Positions 54,563-64,000 of a DNA stretch of 64,000 nt are shown piece after piece. Numbering within the stretch: the stretch's first letter is position 1; every line of letters starts with the position of its first letter. The position numbers were made by a program, and so were the translations under genes. The notes beneath the pieces were generated by a model, which worked only from the letters and a program-made list of their open reading frames with translations, did no database searches and was not told the origin of the DNA. Source of the stretch: Limnephilus marmoratus (taxonomy: Eukaryota > Arthropoda > Insecta > Trichoptera > Limnephilidae); contig OU862923.1 in NCBI GenBank assembly GCA_917880885.1, positions 24,567,770-24,631,769 on the forward strand. The letters are read 5' to 3'.

Positions 54563-55459
54563 AGGATCATATGTGAAAAAGAATAAAAAAATGTTATTTT
54601 CAACAGCCGTAGCAACATTTAGTAATACAGGGTTGACGAAATTCGAAGAAATATTTTTTTCCGATCTCTTTCACTCGAATGTACATACTCTAATGTCATA
54701 TCAACTCATAACATTTACACCCAACTCACCCAACTTTTTAATTCGTAATTTAAGTCACTCAACTTTTTAATTCGATTGATCATGCCATCGTTTAATGCGG
54801 CTTCCCCAGTTTCGTCTTCCTTTCACTTAGCGCAATATAACGATTCCCAATTATTATCCGTTTCTTGTAAAGTTTCCTGTCACTATACCAGTATATGACA
54901 GCTAATCATTACTTTATCACAAAAAGCAGTTTTCCAACCACAAAGGAACCGACCGGGAATAATAAACCAATGTGCAGAATGAAAGGCAAGAAAGACATCG
55001 ACACCATTAAACACGTCACAGATCCAAAAGAGTCGGGCGAGAGGTCGAAACTTTTATTCTTCCATTCTATTATTGACGAAAGCTCGGTCAGCGAAACGGG
55101 AAGTCCATTAAAGATTCTCTTTTGTCTGGCATAATATACTTCTGCAGCATTATTGGAGATGACAGATACATTCGAGTTATTTAGAAGTTGCAGATAAGAA
55201 CTTATTGGATGGGTACGTCCTTTTCATATTTTAATCATTGATGTTTTTGCTGAGTACAAATATTCCAAGATTGTAAGGGATGTTATTTCAAATATTACAA
55301 ATAAAGTTTTATCATGATGTTAAATCTCTACCCACCGGCACACTGATCCAATTCAACCCACCTTCAAACCTTTATTCTGCTTTTCTTTCTCTTCTCCAAT
55401 CGCTTTCTACATTTAACATTTAATTATTACCAGAATTTATTATAGTAGTTTGTATAGTA
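54563..55459. other. No gene recognised
   Basis: Unassigned sequence. The frame at 54895-55134 has no domain. Confidence 0.4.
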
Positions 55460-57275
55460 GTTTTAGAAAAGAATATTACAGAGAATATTAATTACAGACC
55501 CATATCTTTGCTCAATACTCTTTCAAAATTGATAGAAAGATTGGCCAAGTCAAGATTAGTTTCATTCTTAGAAAAATACAAATTACTCTCTGACAATCAA
55601 TTCGGTTTCAGAGCAAATAAAGGTACGAGTGATGCTGTTTTAAAGGTATTGACCAAAGTTACAAGAGCGCTGGACTCTGGCAACAAAGCCATAGCGGTGT
55701 TCTTGGATTTATCAAAAGCATTTGACACTGTTTCCCACGAATTGCTACTTAAAAAATTATCATCTTTAGGCATTAATAATACAGCAATGGGCTGGTTCAG
55801 ATCTTATCTTAGTGACAGAACACAACAAGTGGAAATAAATAAGATAATAAGCGAGGGTAAATCAATCTCCTTTGGAGTCCCGCAAGGTAGTGTGCTTGGG
55901 CCAATATTGTTTCTTATTTATATAAATGATTTATGTAGTCTGAATATTCCTGGTAACATTGTTAGTTTTGCAGATGACACTGCCTTAATATTTGAAGGTA
56001 AAACTTGGAATAAAACTTTCAACAAAAGTAATATAGGTTTAAGAGTGGTAAATAGTTGGTTAAACAATAATATATTAACTTTGAATGCACAAAAAACCAA
56101 ATTTATCACTTTTAGCATTTCAAGTAAAAGTCAGCCTTCCGAAACTCACAACTTGATTATTCACAATTGTTTTCAAACATGTAACTGCAACCCTTTAGAA
56201 AATGTAGTCAGCATCAAATACCTTGGTGTAAAAATAGATAAATTCTTGAGATGGAATGATCATGTTAATATGTTAGTAAATAATATTAGGAGACTTACCT
56301 ATATCTTTAAAGAACTGAGACATATACTAGACAAAGAAAAATTAAAAACTGTTTATTTTGCAATAATCCAGTCTCTGCTTTCTTATAATATAGTGTGCTG
56401 GGGATCCTGCGCAAAGACTTATATAGAACCACTTAATATTGCCCAAAAAATGATTCTTAAAGTTATGTTCAAGAAAAAAATTAAATATCCAACTCATTTA
56501 CTTTTTAAGGAATGTAATGTAATGAACGTAAAACAGTTATATATTACACAAACGCTTTGTAGATTTTTTAATAATATTAATATTGCAGAAAGAACACAGC
56601 AAATTCGTACTACGAGAATTGGCTCTGGTCTGAATTTTATGGCAATTCAAACTAAATCTTCTTTTGGTCAAAGAAATTATTTTTATCAAGCTCCACTCAT
56701 ATTTAATAGCCTTCCAGAACATATAAAGTCATCTAATTCCTTGTACACTTTTAAAAAGAATCTTAAATTATTTGTGTTAGTCGAGGATTGCCAATTAATT
56801 TTCTCTACTTTGTCCTTTCTAAATTATTAGCTAAATGAGTATGTTTATAAAATAAGCTAAAATAATTTTTATTTTTGTTTAAACTGTTTTTTTTTTCATC
56901 TTCCTCCTGCCAAATCTATAGCATGTTAAATTATATACATATATTTATTATTTACAACTTAATCTTAAAAACAAAACAAAAAAATACTTTATTTTATTTT
57001 GAATCAGATCTCAAAACTATGGTCACCCTAAAAGTCTACATTAATGTACTACCTAGCGCCATCAGTTTAGTGGGTACTGGGTACCCATAATCTCAATCTG
57101 TAAGAAATACAACAATATTGTTCTTTCAAAATCTGTATAATTTTGTGTTATTTTGTTAACTTGTATAATTATTGTTAACCTCAACACAGGCTTGTCCTAG
57201 TGAGGTAACAAATTGTATTGTAAACATTTTTACCTACAGTGTAAAGAAACAATAAATAAATAAATAAATAAAATA
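55460..57275 (+). mobile_element. 5'-truncated LINE, Jockey/CR1-like
   Basis: Begins inside RT (NYRPISLL), keeps an open frame to 56830, then a 3' UTR with a hairpin ACCTCA...TGAGGT at 57177-57207 and an (AATA)n tail at about 57250-57275. The endonuclease and ORF1 are missing. Confidence 0.85.
55473..56830 (+). pseudogene. LINE reverse transcriptase, intact C-terminal two thirds
   Basis: The longest uninterrupted LINE frame here, about 450 codons, with no true start because of truncation. RT blocks appear in order: NYRPISLLNTLSKLIERL, then QFGFRANKGTSDAV, LDLSKAFDTVSHELLLKKL (first catalytic Asp), GVPQGSVLGPILFLIYINDL, FADDTALI at 55967-55990 (catalytic pair), VVSIKYLGVKID, YNIVCWG, and a C-terminal tail FNSLPEHIKSSNSLYTFKKN. 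The lack of stops suggests a young insertion. It may not be active alone. Confidence 0.9.
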
Positions 57276-57439
57276 TATTAGATATAAGATGTCAAGTTTT
57301 TAACTAAATAAAAAAATATACTTAAAATAAAAAATTAGAGCACCGTTTTAAGAATTCTATATCTAGACAATCTTACATATAACCCACTAAGAAAATCGGT
57401 ATTATTTTCGGTTGAAGAAAAAAAATTCAAACAATTTTT

Positions 57440-57660
57440 TATGTGCAACCTGCAGTCAGTGAGACTATGGCATCCCCAATGGCTGTGGCTGAAGGCGATG
57501 GGAAGGGAAAGGAGATGTGGGAGAGGAAGGTGGAGAAGCACCTGGATATTCTTACCTAGTCACCAAACATGGTTAAAGCCATTTCAAGCAACGTTTCATT
57601 TCTGAATAGTGGTCTTACACTAGGGCGATACTGAGAATATTTTCCATAATGGAACGTGTC
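57440..57660 (-). repeat. SINE-B fragment
   Basis: Plus strand: CAGTGAGACTATGGCATCCC, then GGCTGAAGGCGATGGGAAGG, CACCAAACATGGTTAAAGCC and GGGCGATACTGAGAATATTT, the inverse of the SINE-B body and 3' part. Head missing. Confidence 0.65.
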
Positions 57661-57689
57661 GCTGATGTGGCAAAGACAGTTCTGTTGTT

Positions 57690-58140
57690 TTCAATCTAAG
57701 GTCCGAAAATTATACAACGCCGAACACTGTTACTTGGAAAACAAAAAATCCAAACATTCTTCGTATATTGGTAAGACATTGTCTTCAAGAATTAGAAAGA
57801 AAAGAGTAATACTTTCCCAAAGTAAATCAAAGTATTCGTTGAGGGACTACTGCACACTGCAGACTGTGATGAAAATTCACCACACTTTAAACATTTTATT
57901 ATAACATCACAAACAAATTGACTGCTCTCCAAATTTATACAATATCCTAATTGGTTCATATTCTGTTAAAACATCTTATCAAATATCGTCAGCTACGTAA
58001 CTGTATCGTAATATTTGTATTTATTAATATAATTATCTCAATTTGACTGTTGTAGAAGGCGAAATTCCTTGTTGGACAATCAGAGTTTATATATTTTATA
58101 AATTAATTTTTTACTTTCATAAAGTTAATGAAATAAAAAA
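57690..58140 (+). mobile_element. LINE 3' end with conserved stem-loop
   Basis: TTTGACTGTTGTAGAAGGCG, then TTCCTTGTTGGACAATCAGA (58044-58085) is a diverged form of the stem-loop at 1325-1369, followed by an A-rich tail near 58130. A frame ending at 57904 (KVRKLYNAEHCYLEN...) may be a decayed C-terminus, but it is not clearly LINE. Confidence 0.5.
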
Positions 58141-59470
58141 GTGTGCGAATGATGAATTTCATTTTGATTATTAAAATGTTTTTTTTGAATACATGAAATA
58201 TTGAGTCTTTTTATAGATGTTTTCAATTTTTGGAAAAGAAATATATTGTCGCAGGAAAGCAATACTGCTGTAACCGCCACTACTTATGAAAATAATTTTT
58301 ATACATCATTTTGCAGAGTTCGTTTTTTTTTATCTATCTGGGTCCCGTGAACAATAAATAGTAAGAACTGAATGACATTGGAAAAACTAGCCGTTCTGTC
58401 AATAATACGTTTTGCAACTGATGTACTCACCTCAAAACCTGTTTTTTTTTTAAATTTACGACAATATTCAATTTTAAAAGAAATGACAAAATCACTTACA
58501 CGGAAACATTACACGTTCGGTTGGTGCTTACAGCATTTTAAAATATTGCATTTAAGTTATGTAAGTTTGATTTCCAATAAAATTTGTTGTTTGTACTTTT
58601 GTCAGTACTTTTTAGAGTAAGTTAGTGTGTTTACTACAATTATACAGGTTGTGCTTTATAGTTATTTGTGCGTTAACCCATGTATGTTAGAAGAATTAGC
58701 ACGTTGTTCTGTTTTCTTAATGTACTTACTAACTTTATTTTTGTTCTAAACGAGACTACAACAATTCGTATGTTTTGTTTATTCTCATTATAATAAGTAC
58801 ACATTTGTCTTCTGTGGAATAATAATATGTACTGTTAACATTTTAAAAGTTTCAAATGAAGATTGTCAATTACATTTACATTGTTTTCATATCAATCACA
58901 TTTTTTGTATGTTGTAAACCAAACGAATTTAGCCCAAAAAATTACGACACACATTTATAGCTATTCAAAATTTTAATATTTATATGTACTTTGGCGCTTT
59001 CAGCAATTTATGCAGCTTAAAATAAAGTTGATTTTCAGTATTCATCCATTTAGCAGCGGTGTTTACAACATTTTTGGCGTACACGAAAATAAAATTACAA
59101 CTCCTGTAAGCGCCTAAAACATTGTCCTTCTTCACGTGTAAAAGATTTAAATATTACCATTTGAAAGATTATATTTTTTCAGCAAAGCATTTTAAAAATG
59201 GCACTTCCGTAACCAATGGTTTAAAAGATACGAATATTTTTCTAAAATTTGAAATTTTTTTGCTTCTGGTGAACAATTTGGTTTTTGGTTGTTCCAGCAC
59301 TTTTGCTTTCTTGCAACGATATTGAACAACGTAACTGATGGGAAATTAGATGAAAATATTTTTTTTATTTCGTTAAACTTTATTTCAGCAGCAAATGCCA
59401 CCCGTTAAATGACCTCAAGTATTTTGTTTACAAGATACTAAAATTCTACCAAAAATAAACACATTTCACG
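58141..59470. other. No gene recognised
   Basis: AT-rich. Frames at 58372-58620 and 59122-59401 show no domain. Confidence 0.4.
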
Positions 59471-59475
59471 TATTG

Positions 59476-59550
59476 CCCGCGCCGTAACTTGAAACCGCAA
59501 CTTCTGGTATGGAGCCAAATAGCTGACCACTGTACCACCAAATCGCCCAC
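59476..59550 (-). repeat. tRNA-like sequence, SINE head or tRNA relic
   Basis: Minus strand: TGGTACAGTGGTCAG (A-box-like, 59523-59537) and GGTTTCAAGTTAC (B-box-like, 59484-59496) with tRNA-like spacing. The T-arm departs from the GGTTCGA consensus, so a working tRNA is unlikely. Confidence 0.4.
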
Positions 59551-59845
59551 CCACCGCCATACAGTAGAGTACCTGAGCAGGAAGTTACCCACTCAATCAA
59601 TAGTACCGCTCTTCTCTATCGGTAGACTACCGTTAAATTGAGAGCAATTTGTTTTCCACCGTCTGGCTAACTTTTACGTTCTGTCGCAAACATTTTGTTT
59701 GACAAAAGCTCATAAAGCTTTGTCGAGAAGCAACAAAGTTAAAACAGTCAAAGCATATTAACTACTGAAGGTAGCCTAATGCCAACGATAAAGATGTGTG
59801 AGTAAATATGAAAGCTTTTACAGGCTTTTCAGTTTTTAGTCGAAC

Positions 59846-59902
59846 TGGTCCAGCGGGTGGTGAAGTTTATAGTCATGCTGAGGGTTACAAGATCGCATTT
59901 CG
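59846..59902 (+). repeat. tRNA-like sequence, SINE head
   Basis: TGGTCCAGCGGGTGGTGAAG and GGTTACAAGATCGCATTTCG have A- and B-box character at the expected distance. The body that follows was not matched to another copy. Confidence 0.35.
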
Positions 59903-60233
59903 TTTGTTTTTCACTGGATGTGATGGTTGACATTTTAGCATGTTACCTGATTTACTGGAGAGCTTTGATAGAAGATTCGATCAATTATAACACGTGAAGA
60001 GATTTAAATGATGGATTTAAAAAATATAATAACCTGGGTTTTTTTTCCAGGGAGATGATGCATTTCAGAGGATATTATTTTTTTGAAAACAAGGGTATGT
60101 ATTTAAAATTACAGTAAAAAACGTAATAATCCTTATATGGCCGCCAGAAATTAACACTATTATAAGATAAGACTGCCAACAACAAATATTAACCATTTTT
60201 TGTATTTCTTGGGCATTGACTATGTAACAATTT

Positions 60234-60434
60234 CTAGACATTTTGGTTTTGAAGAGTTTTCAATGTACATTTGTTACTTTAATTTTAAATTTTTGCGACC
60301 GATTTCGACACGTGCGTCCGTGTAAAAACTTAAGTTTGCTCGTGAATGGCATGGACGCGTCGAAACCGGTCGCAAAAATTTAATATTAAAGTAACAAAAG
60401 TACATTGAAAACTCTTCAAAACAAAAATGTCTAA
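60234..60434. repeat. Long palindrome with hammerhead-like arms
   Basis: Arms of about 90 bp: TAGACATTTTGGTTTTGAAG, AGTTTTCAATGTAC, TTTGCGACCGATTTCGACAC, inverted on the right as GGACGCGTCGAAACCGGTCG, GTACATTGAAAACTCTTCAA, AAATGTCTA. The central loop is about 25 bp. A fragment of the outer arm lies at 50528-50570. Confidence 0.7.
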
Positions 60435-60629
60435 ATATAAACCAAATTACAAATATACGTTGTCAACACTCCATTCACTTTATCTTCACGAAATCATTAT
60501 TTTAATAAATTGTCGTAAACCACCGATTTATATTAATATTTTTGAATGAAGCCATAACTTTGTGGTTATCCATTATAGATAAATGAAACAATTCAACTTT
60601 GTTTGAACCACTTATATAATGAGTAAATC

Positions 60630-60664
60630 CGACCGGTTTCAGAACAAACGTTCCTTCTTCAGGG
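60630..60664 (-). other. Hammerhead-like motif, single
   Basis: Minus strand: CCCTGAAGAAGGAACGTTTG, then TTCTGAAACCGGTCGG. CTGAAGA and GAAAC flank a GGAACGTTTGTTC stem-loop. Core is near, but not at, hammerhead consensus. Confidence 0.4.
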
Positions 60665-60964
60665 CAAGCGTATATTTATATTAAAGTTAAATTTTTATTA
60701 ATTTTATTCAATTATTATAAAAGTTCGATTTCATGACCCTAAATAAAAATATAATACGGTTGCAAGACACGAAATCATTATTTTAAGAGTTTAATATTAC
60801 AATTTCAAAACTTTCTCTCCGCCTTACGACATAATATAACTGAAAATAAGTTTAAAATTTATGAAAAAGTAAGAATCCTGTCAGACCTAAAATACAACAA
60901 GGTACAACTACACGTTGAGAAGTCATAAAGTTTTTTGTGTAAACATTATACGATCATGGTACGT

Positions 60965-61100
60965 TGTGAAATTGTGAGGCTGAGAGAGGGATTAGTGGAA
61001 GGAGATGAAGTAAAAGAAGGTGTAGGATAACCAGGTTAGGCAATTTACATACATCAGATTACCAAACACAGCCAGTGACATTTTTAGACCTGAAAAAATC
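60965..61100 (-). repeat. SINE-B fragment, weak
   Basis: TTGTGAAATTGTGAGGCTGA, then GATTACCAAACACAGCCAGT and TTTTTAGACCTGAAAAAATC resemble the inverse SINE-B body with much divergence. Confidence 0.35.
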
Positions 61101-61267
61101 AGAATTGAATTGTGAAAATTTGAATTTTTAGAAATAAATATCGAATGAGAATTAGAGATTTTAAATAATGCTGCATTTTGTAAATTTTTACACCAGCAAT
61201 GTAGACACGCATCGAATTTAATAAATATACATAAAGCCAAAACACAAATTTCTTCAATTACAATAAT

Positions 61268-61695
61268 TTTCATCCCGCGACAAAATATCCCCGACACAAT
61301 ATCCTCCGACAGAATATCCCTCGACATAACATCCCAAGGACAAAATGTCCTACGGACAAAACATCCTTCAACAAAATATCTACTAAACCTTTACCTAACC
61401 TACCTTAACCTAACATAACCTAACCTAACCTTAGTTTACATTTTACTATTTTTGAACAATATTTTATTGTCTTTACAGGAAGTCTGTATTATTTTTGTCC
61501 CATTTTTTATAAGTTTAGGTTAGGTTAGGAGAGGTTAGGTTAGGTTGGGTTAGGTTAGGGGGATGTTTTATCCGTAGGATATTTTGTCGGAGGATATTTT
61601 GCCCGTAGGATATTTCGTCGAAGGATGTTTTGACCGTAAGATAGTTTGTCGGGGATGTTTTGTCGGGGGGGTATTTTGTCGCGGGATGATGTCGC
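61268..61695. mobile_element. Foldback element F with TTAGG arms
   Basis: Left arm: CATCCCGCGACAAAATATCC and several (GGACAAAATATCC)-like words, then CCTAA pentamers (61385-61432). Right arm: TTAGG pentamers (61509-61558), then GATATTTTGTC-like words and TGTCGCGGGATG. The spacer contains TTTATTGTCTTTACAGGAAG. A copy with separated arms is at 25745-27615. No transposase; frames here come from the repeats. Confidence 0.75.
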
Positions 61696-61699
61696 GGAA

Positions 61700-62589
61700 C
61701 CAATTTTACACACCCGATGACGGCTACGTGCATCTGAAACTAATTGATTTTATTTCATTCCATCATTAAAAACAAAGGGAAAAATTTTGATTTTAGAAAG
61801 GTTTAACACCTATTGTTTCTTTTACATTCCTTTACAACAAAGTAAGATTAATTTTAAAAATATATAAATTTTAACATTATCATTTTTTGTGTGTAAGAAA
61901 AACACCAAAAACTTGTACAAAAAATCACTTGCTGAGAACTAGTAATCGGTCAATTCTAAAGATCAAAAATAATATGACTGAGATTTTTTTTTAAATGAAC
62001 TACATAATTATGTTGAGATGTCCAAATGATGCTTCTAACTAGAAAATCTAATACGTCGAGGTTACGCGATCAGAAGTTGCGAACGGTGAAAATGACCGTC
62101 ATGACAATTCTAGTATTAAACGCATTCAAAAGTAGGTCATAATATTGATGGAATGTGTGGCAAAAATAAATAGCAGGTTATTTACAACACAACAAAAAAC
62201 AACCGAAAATAATGGTAGAAAAGGTAGTCCCAGTTAGCATTGATATAGTCTAAAAAATAACCTTTTACCACCTTCCACAAAGGAGACAAGTTTCCGCAAG
62301 ACCGTTTAATATTATTTCCACATTCCATAATAATTTGTTACCGTAAACAGACGCAAATTTCCAGAGAAATGAAAAAAATTCGGGAAACCGAACTGGCTGT
62401 TCTTGACATTGAGGGATTAACAAAAGTTTTAAGAAACAAATTTGCTTTCGAAATGTATATTTTATTATTTTGTAGGTTCTCGCTTAATTCGGGGATATAA
62501 CAATGTACTAGAGAAGCCCCCGGCTCAAAATGGTCTATTTTTATTATCAAAAATACTAATTTCTATTGTCTGTGTGGCCTGCGTAGTGT
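61700..62589. other. No gene recognised
   Basis: Unassigned AT-rich sequence. A (TC)n run follows at about 62603-62620. Confidence 0.4.
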
Positions 62590-62686
62590 TTTGTAGTATG
62601 TATCTCTCTCTCTCTCTTTCCGATAGCGCTACAGCCCATACCGAGCTTTGGCCTCCCGCAACATTTGCCTCCAACTCCTCCTGTCC

Positions 62687-63574
62687 TCAGCGGCTAACTT
62701 CCAGTTTGTTACCTGGAGTAGCTATGCTGCATCCCCTCTTACCTCGTCTTCCCATTTTTCTCCTTCCACCTGGGTGTCTGGTCATAATTATTTTTGGGAC
62801 GCGTGTGTCCGGCATTCTCTGTACATGCGCAGCCCATCTCAACCTGAAAAGTCTTACATGGGCTGAGATGCTAGAGGCCTGATATATATCATACAGTTCT
62901 TTGTTACGCCGCGTCACTGTTCCCCCTCTTTCACGGGTCCGCATTCAGCACTTTTCTTTCAAAAGTATCCAGCATTTCAGCCACCTTTGCCATCAGAGTC
63001 AGCGCCTCACATCCATATGCCAAAACAGTTCTAACAATGGTCTTATATATGGTTACTTTGGTTTCCTGTGGACGCTACGTGACTTAAACACTGGTTGCAA
63101 AGAGAAGTATGTTTTGTTAGCTGCTGTGATTCTCCTTCTGATTTCTGCTGGATCGTTATTGTTATCTGTCAGTCTGAAGCCCAGGTAGGAGAATTGATCG
63201 ACCACTTCGTATGAGTAGTTGTCTTTATATTGCGTACTACCTCTTCTTCTATGTGATGGGTTTCTGCTTTGTATCATTATTTTCGTTTTGTCAGTATTAA
63301 TCCGCAGTCCTACTTCCCGCGCCGCTGTTTCTAAAGGGTTGAAGACCTCCTTAATAGCTGAAATTGATCTCCCTACAGCATTAATGTCATCCGCATATCG
63401 GACAACTAGACTACTCTTGAAATAAATATTGGAGCCAGTGTCCATTAGCGTTTTTCTTATTACCTGTTCGAGCACAATGTGGAAGAGCGTGGGAACCAGG
63501 TCTACCCCCTGTTTTAATCCCTGGAATACTGTGAATTCTTCCGACAATTCTCCGTTGTTTTGATCTGAATTCAT
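62687..63574 (-). pseudogene. LINE reverse transcriptase relic, two frameshifts
   Basis: Minus strand: GELSEEFTVFQGLKQGVDLV and a YADD box in VVRYADDINAVGR, then REVGLRINTDKTKIM and DQFSYLGFRLTDNN (frame 63574-63053). After a stop near 63053 the protein continues in another frame (TIYKTIVRTVLAYGCEALTL) and then in a third (62944-62687: LRWAAHVQRMPDTRVPK, GGRRKMGRRGKR). The order YADD, YLG, YGCE, W-x-x-HVxRM is typical of RTE/I-like LINEs. It is inactive. Confidence 0.8.
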
Positions 63575-63735
63575 TAAAGTTGTATATAGTGAACTAAAAT
63601 TGTGTGAAAAGCTTATGTAAGAGATGAACTTCGTGCCTAAAATTTTTAATTGAAAAATATTTCATCTTCAAAATTTGTATTGATTTGTCAAGAATTCAGA
63701 CTGTCACTTGATTTTTCACGAGTCCAGTTAGTATA

Positions 63736-63948
63736 ATGTTATTAATTTATAATATAATATCTCAAAAAATGGAAAGGGTACAAAAAATCCTAAGCTTTTT
63801 AAATTATAAACTAAAAATACCGAAAGAAAAGTTAAATTACACTTATCTATTACGATTATCGAATCAATTAAATTTGAGTGACAGTAGAACTATTTTCGAT
63901 CTAGTATTTTTATTTAAAACCTGGATTCCCGGTCTGTCTAATGTCTAA
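63736..63948 (+). pseudogene. LINE RT C-terminal fragment at window edge
   Basis: Reads MERVQKILSFLNYKLKIPKE, NYTYLLRLSNQLNLSDSRT, FDLVFLFKTWI. The VQ-x-x-x-LxFL and LSDxRTxxDLxFLFK pattern matches the fragment at 26055-26360 and Jockey/CR1-like C-termini. A stop at 63946-63948 and the window end limit further reading. Confidence 0.65.
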
Positions 63949-64000
63949 CCTAATCTCTGTCTAAGACGTTCACTTCTATTCTCCATCGTGAAGTTTTCAT

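Noticed and set aside
57656..57904. A host gene or clear RT fragment
   Set aside because: KVRKLYNAEH resembles a LINE C-terminus, but the rest does not, and the first codons lie in a SINE-B copy.
61385..61558. A chromosome end (telomere)
   Set aside because: The pentamers are short, imperfect and in inverted arms of a dispersed element, with ordinary sequence on both sides.

Overview
This is AT-rich nuclear DNA from an arthropod, most likely an insect. Supporting signs are a full-length Bel/Pao retrotransposon, a mariner, many non-LTR retrotransposon remnants with (TAAA)n tails, tRNA-derived SINEs, and interstitial copies of the insect telomere pentamer TTAGG. The species cannot be fixed from the sequence. 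I found no convincing host gene; the only host-like candidate is a short possible signal-peptide exon near 31.7 kb. The window is a nested graveyard of transposable elements with some unassigned AT-rich sequence between them.

Layout. 0-4.1 kb: a 5'-truncated LINE with a long open RT reading frame, a family-D repeat, and a minus-strand LTR with its primer-binding site. 5-11 kb: LINE and SINE-A fragments and a long purine-strand satellite with a 10-bp period. 12-18 kb: LINE 3' ends, SINE-A, SINE-B and several non-autonomous TIR elements, including a TTAA-flanked family. 19.7-22.7 kb: hairpin elements, an array of heat-shock-element-like pentamers, and a full SINE-B. 23-27.6 kb: one LINE nested inside another, tRNA-like heads, and a foldback element holding a Harbinger-like MITE whose empty site is preserved next to it. 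29-31.4 kb: SINE-B nested in another repeat, then an internally deleted mariner.

32.2-38.7 kb: the best-preserved element, a Bel/Pao retrotransposon with two 397-bp LTRs, a GCAAC target duplication and a 1200-codon Pol frame. Its Gag is broken by stops and a frameshift, and the element sits inside a family-D repeat. 39-44.9 kb: SINE-A, a GC-rich segment, a TAA-flanked MITE, a (GGGGAA)n array that expanded inside family D, a palindrome with hammerhead-ribozyme-like arms, SINE-B and a second TTAA element. 46-58 kb: more LINE and SINE fragments, including a 440-codon RT frame. 59-64 kb: tRNA-like heads, a second hammerhead-like palindrome, a TTAGG-bearing foldback, and two LINE RT relics.

The elements relate as autonomous and parasitic partners: LINE RTs could have mobilised the SINEs, and lost transposases the MITEs. 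No element here looks fully coding-competent. Family names (SINE-A, SINE-B, SINE-C, D, F, G, H, TTAA element) are local labels based on similarity between copies in this window. All comparisons were made by eye.
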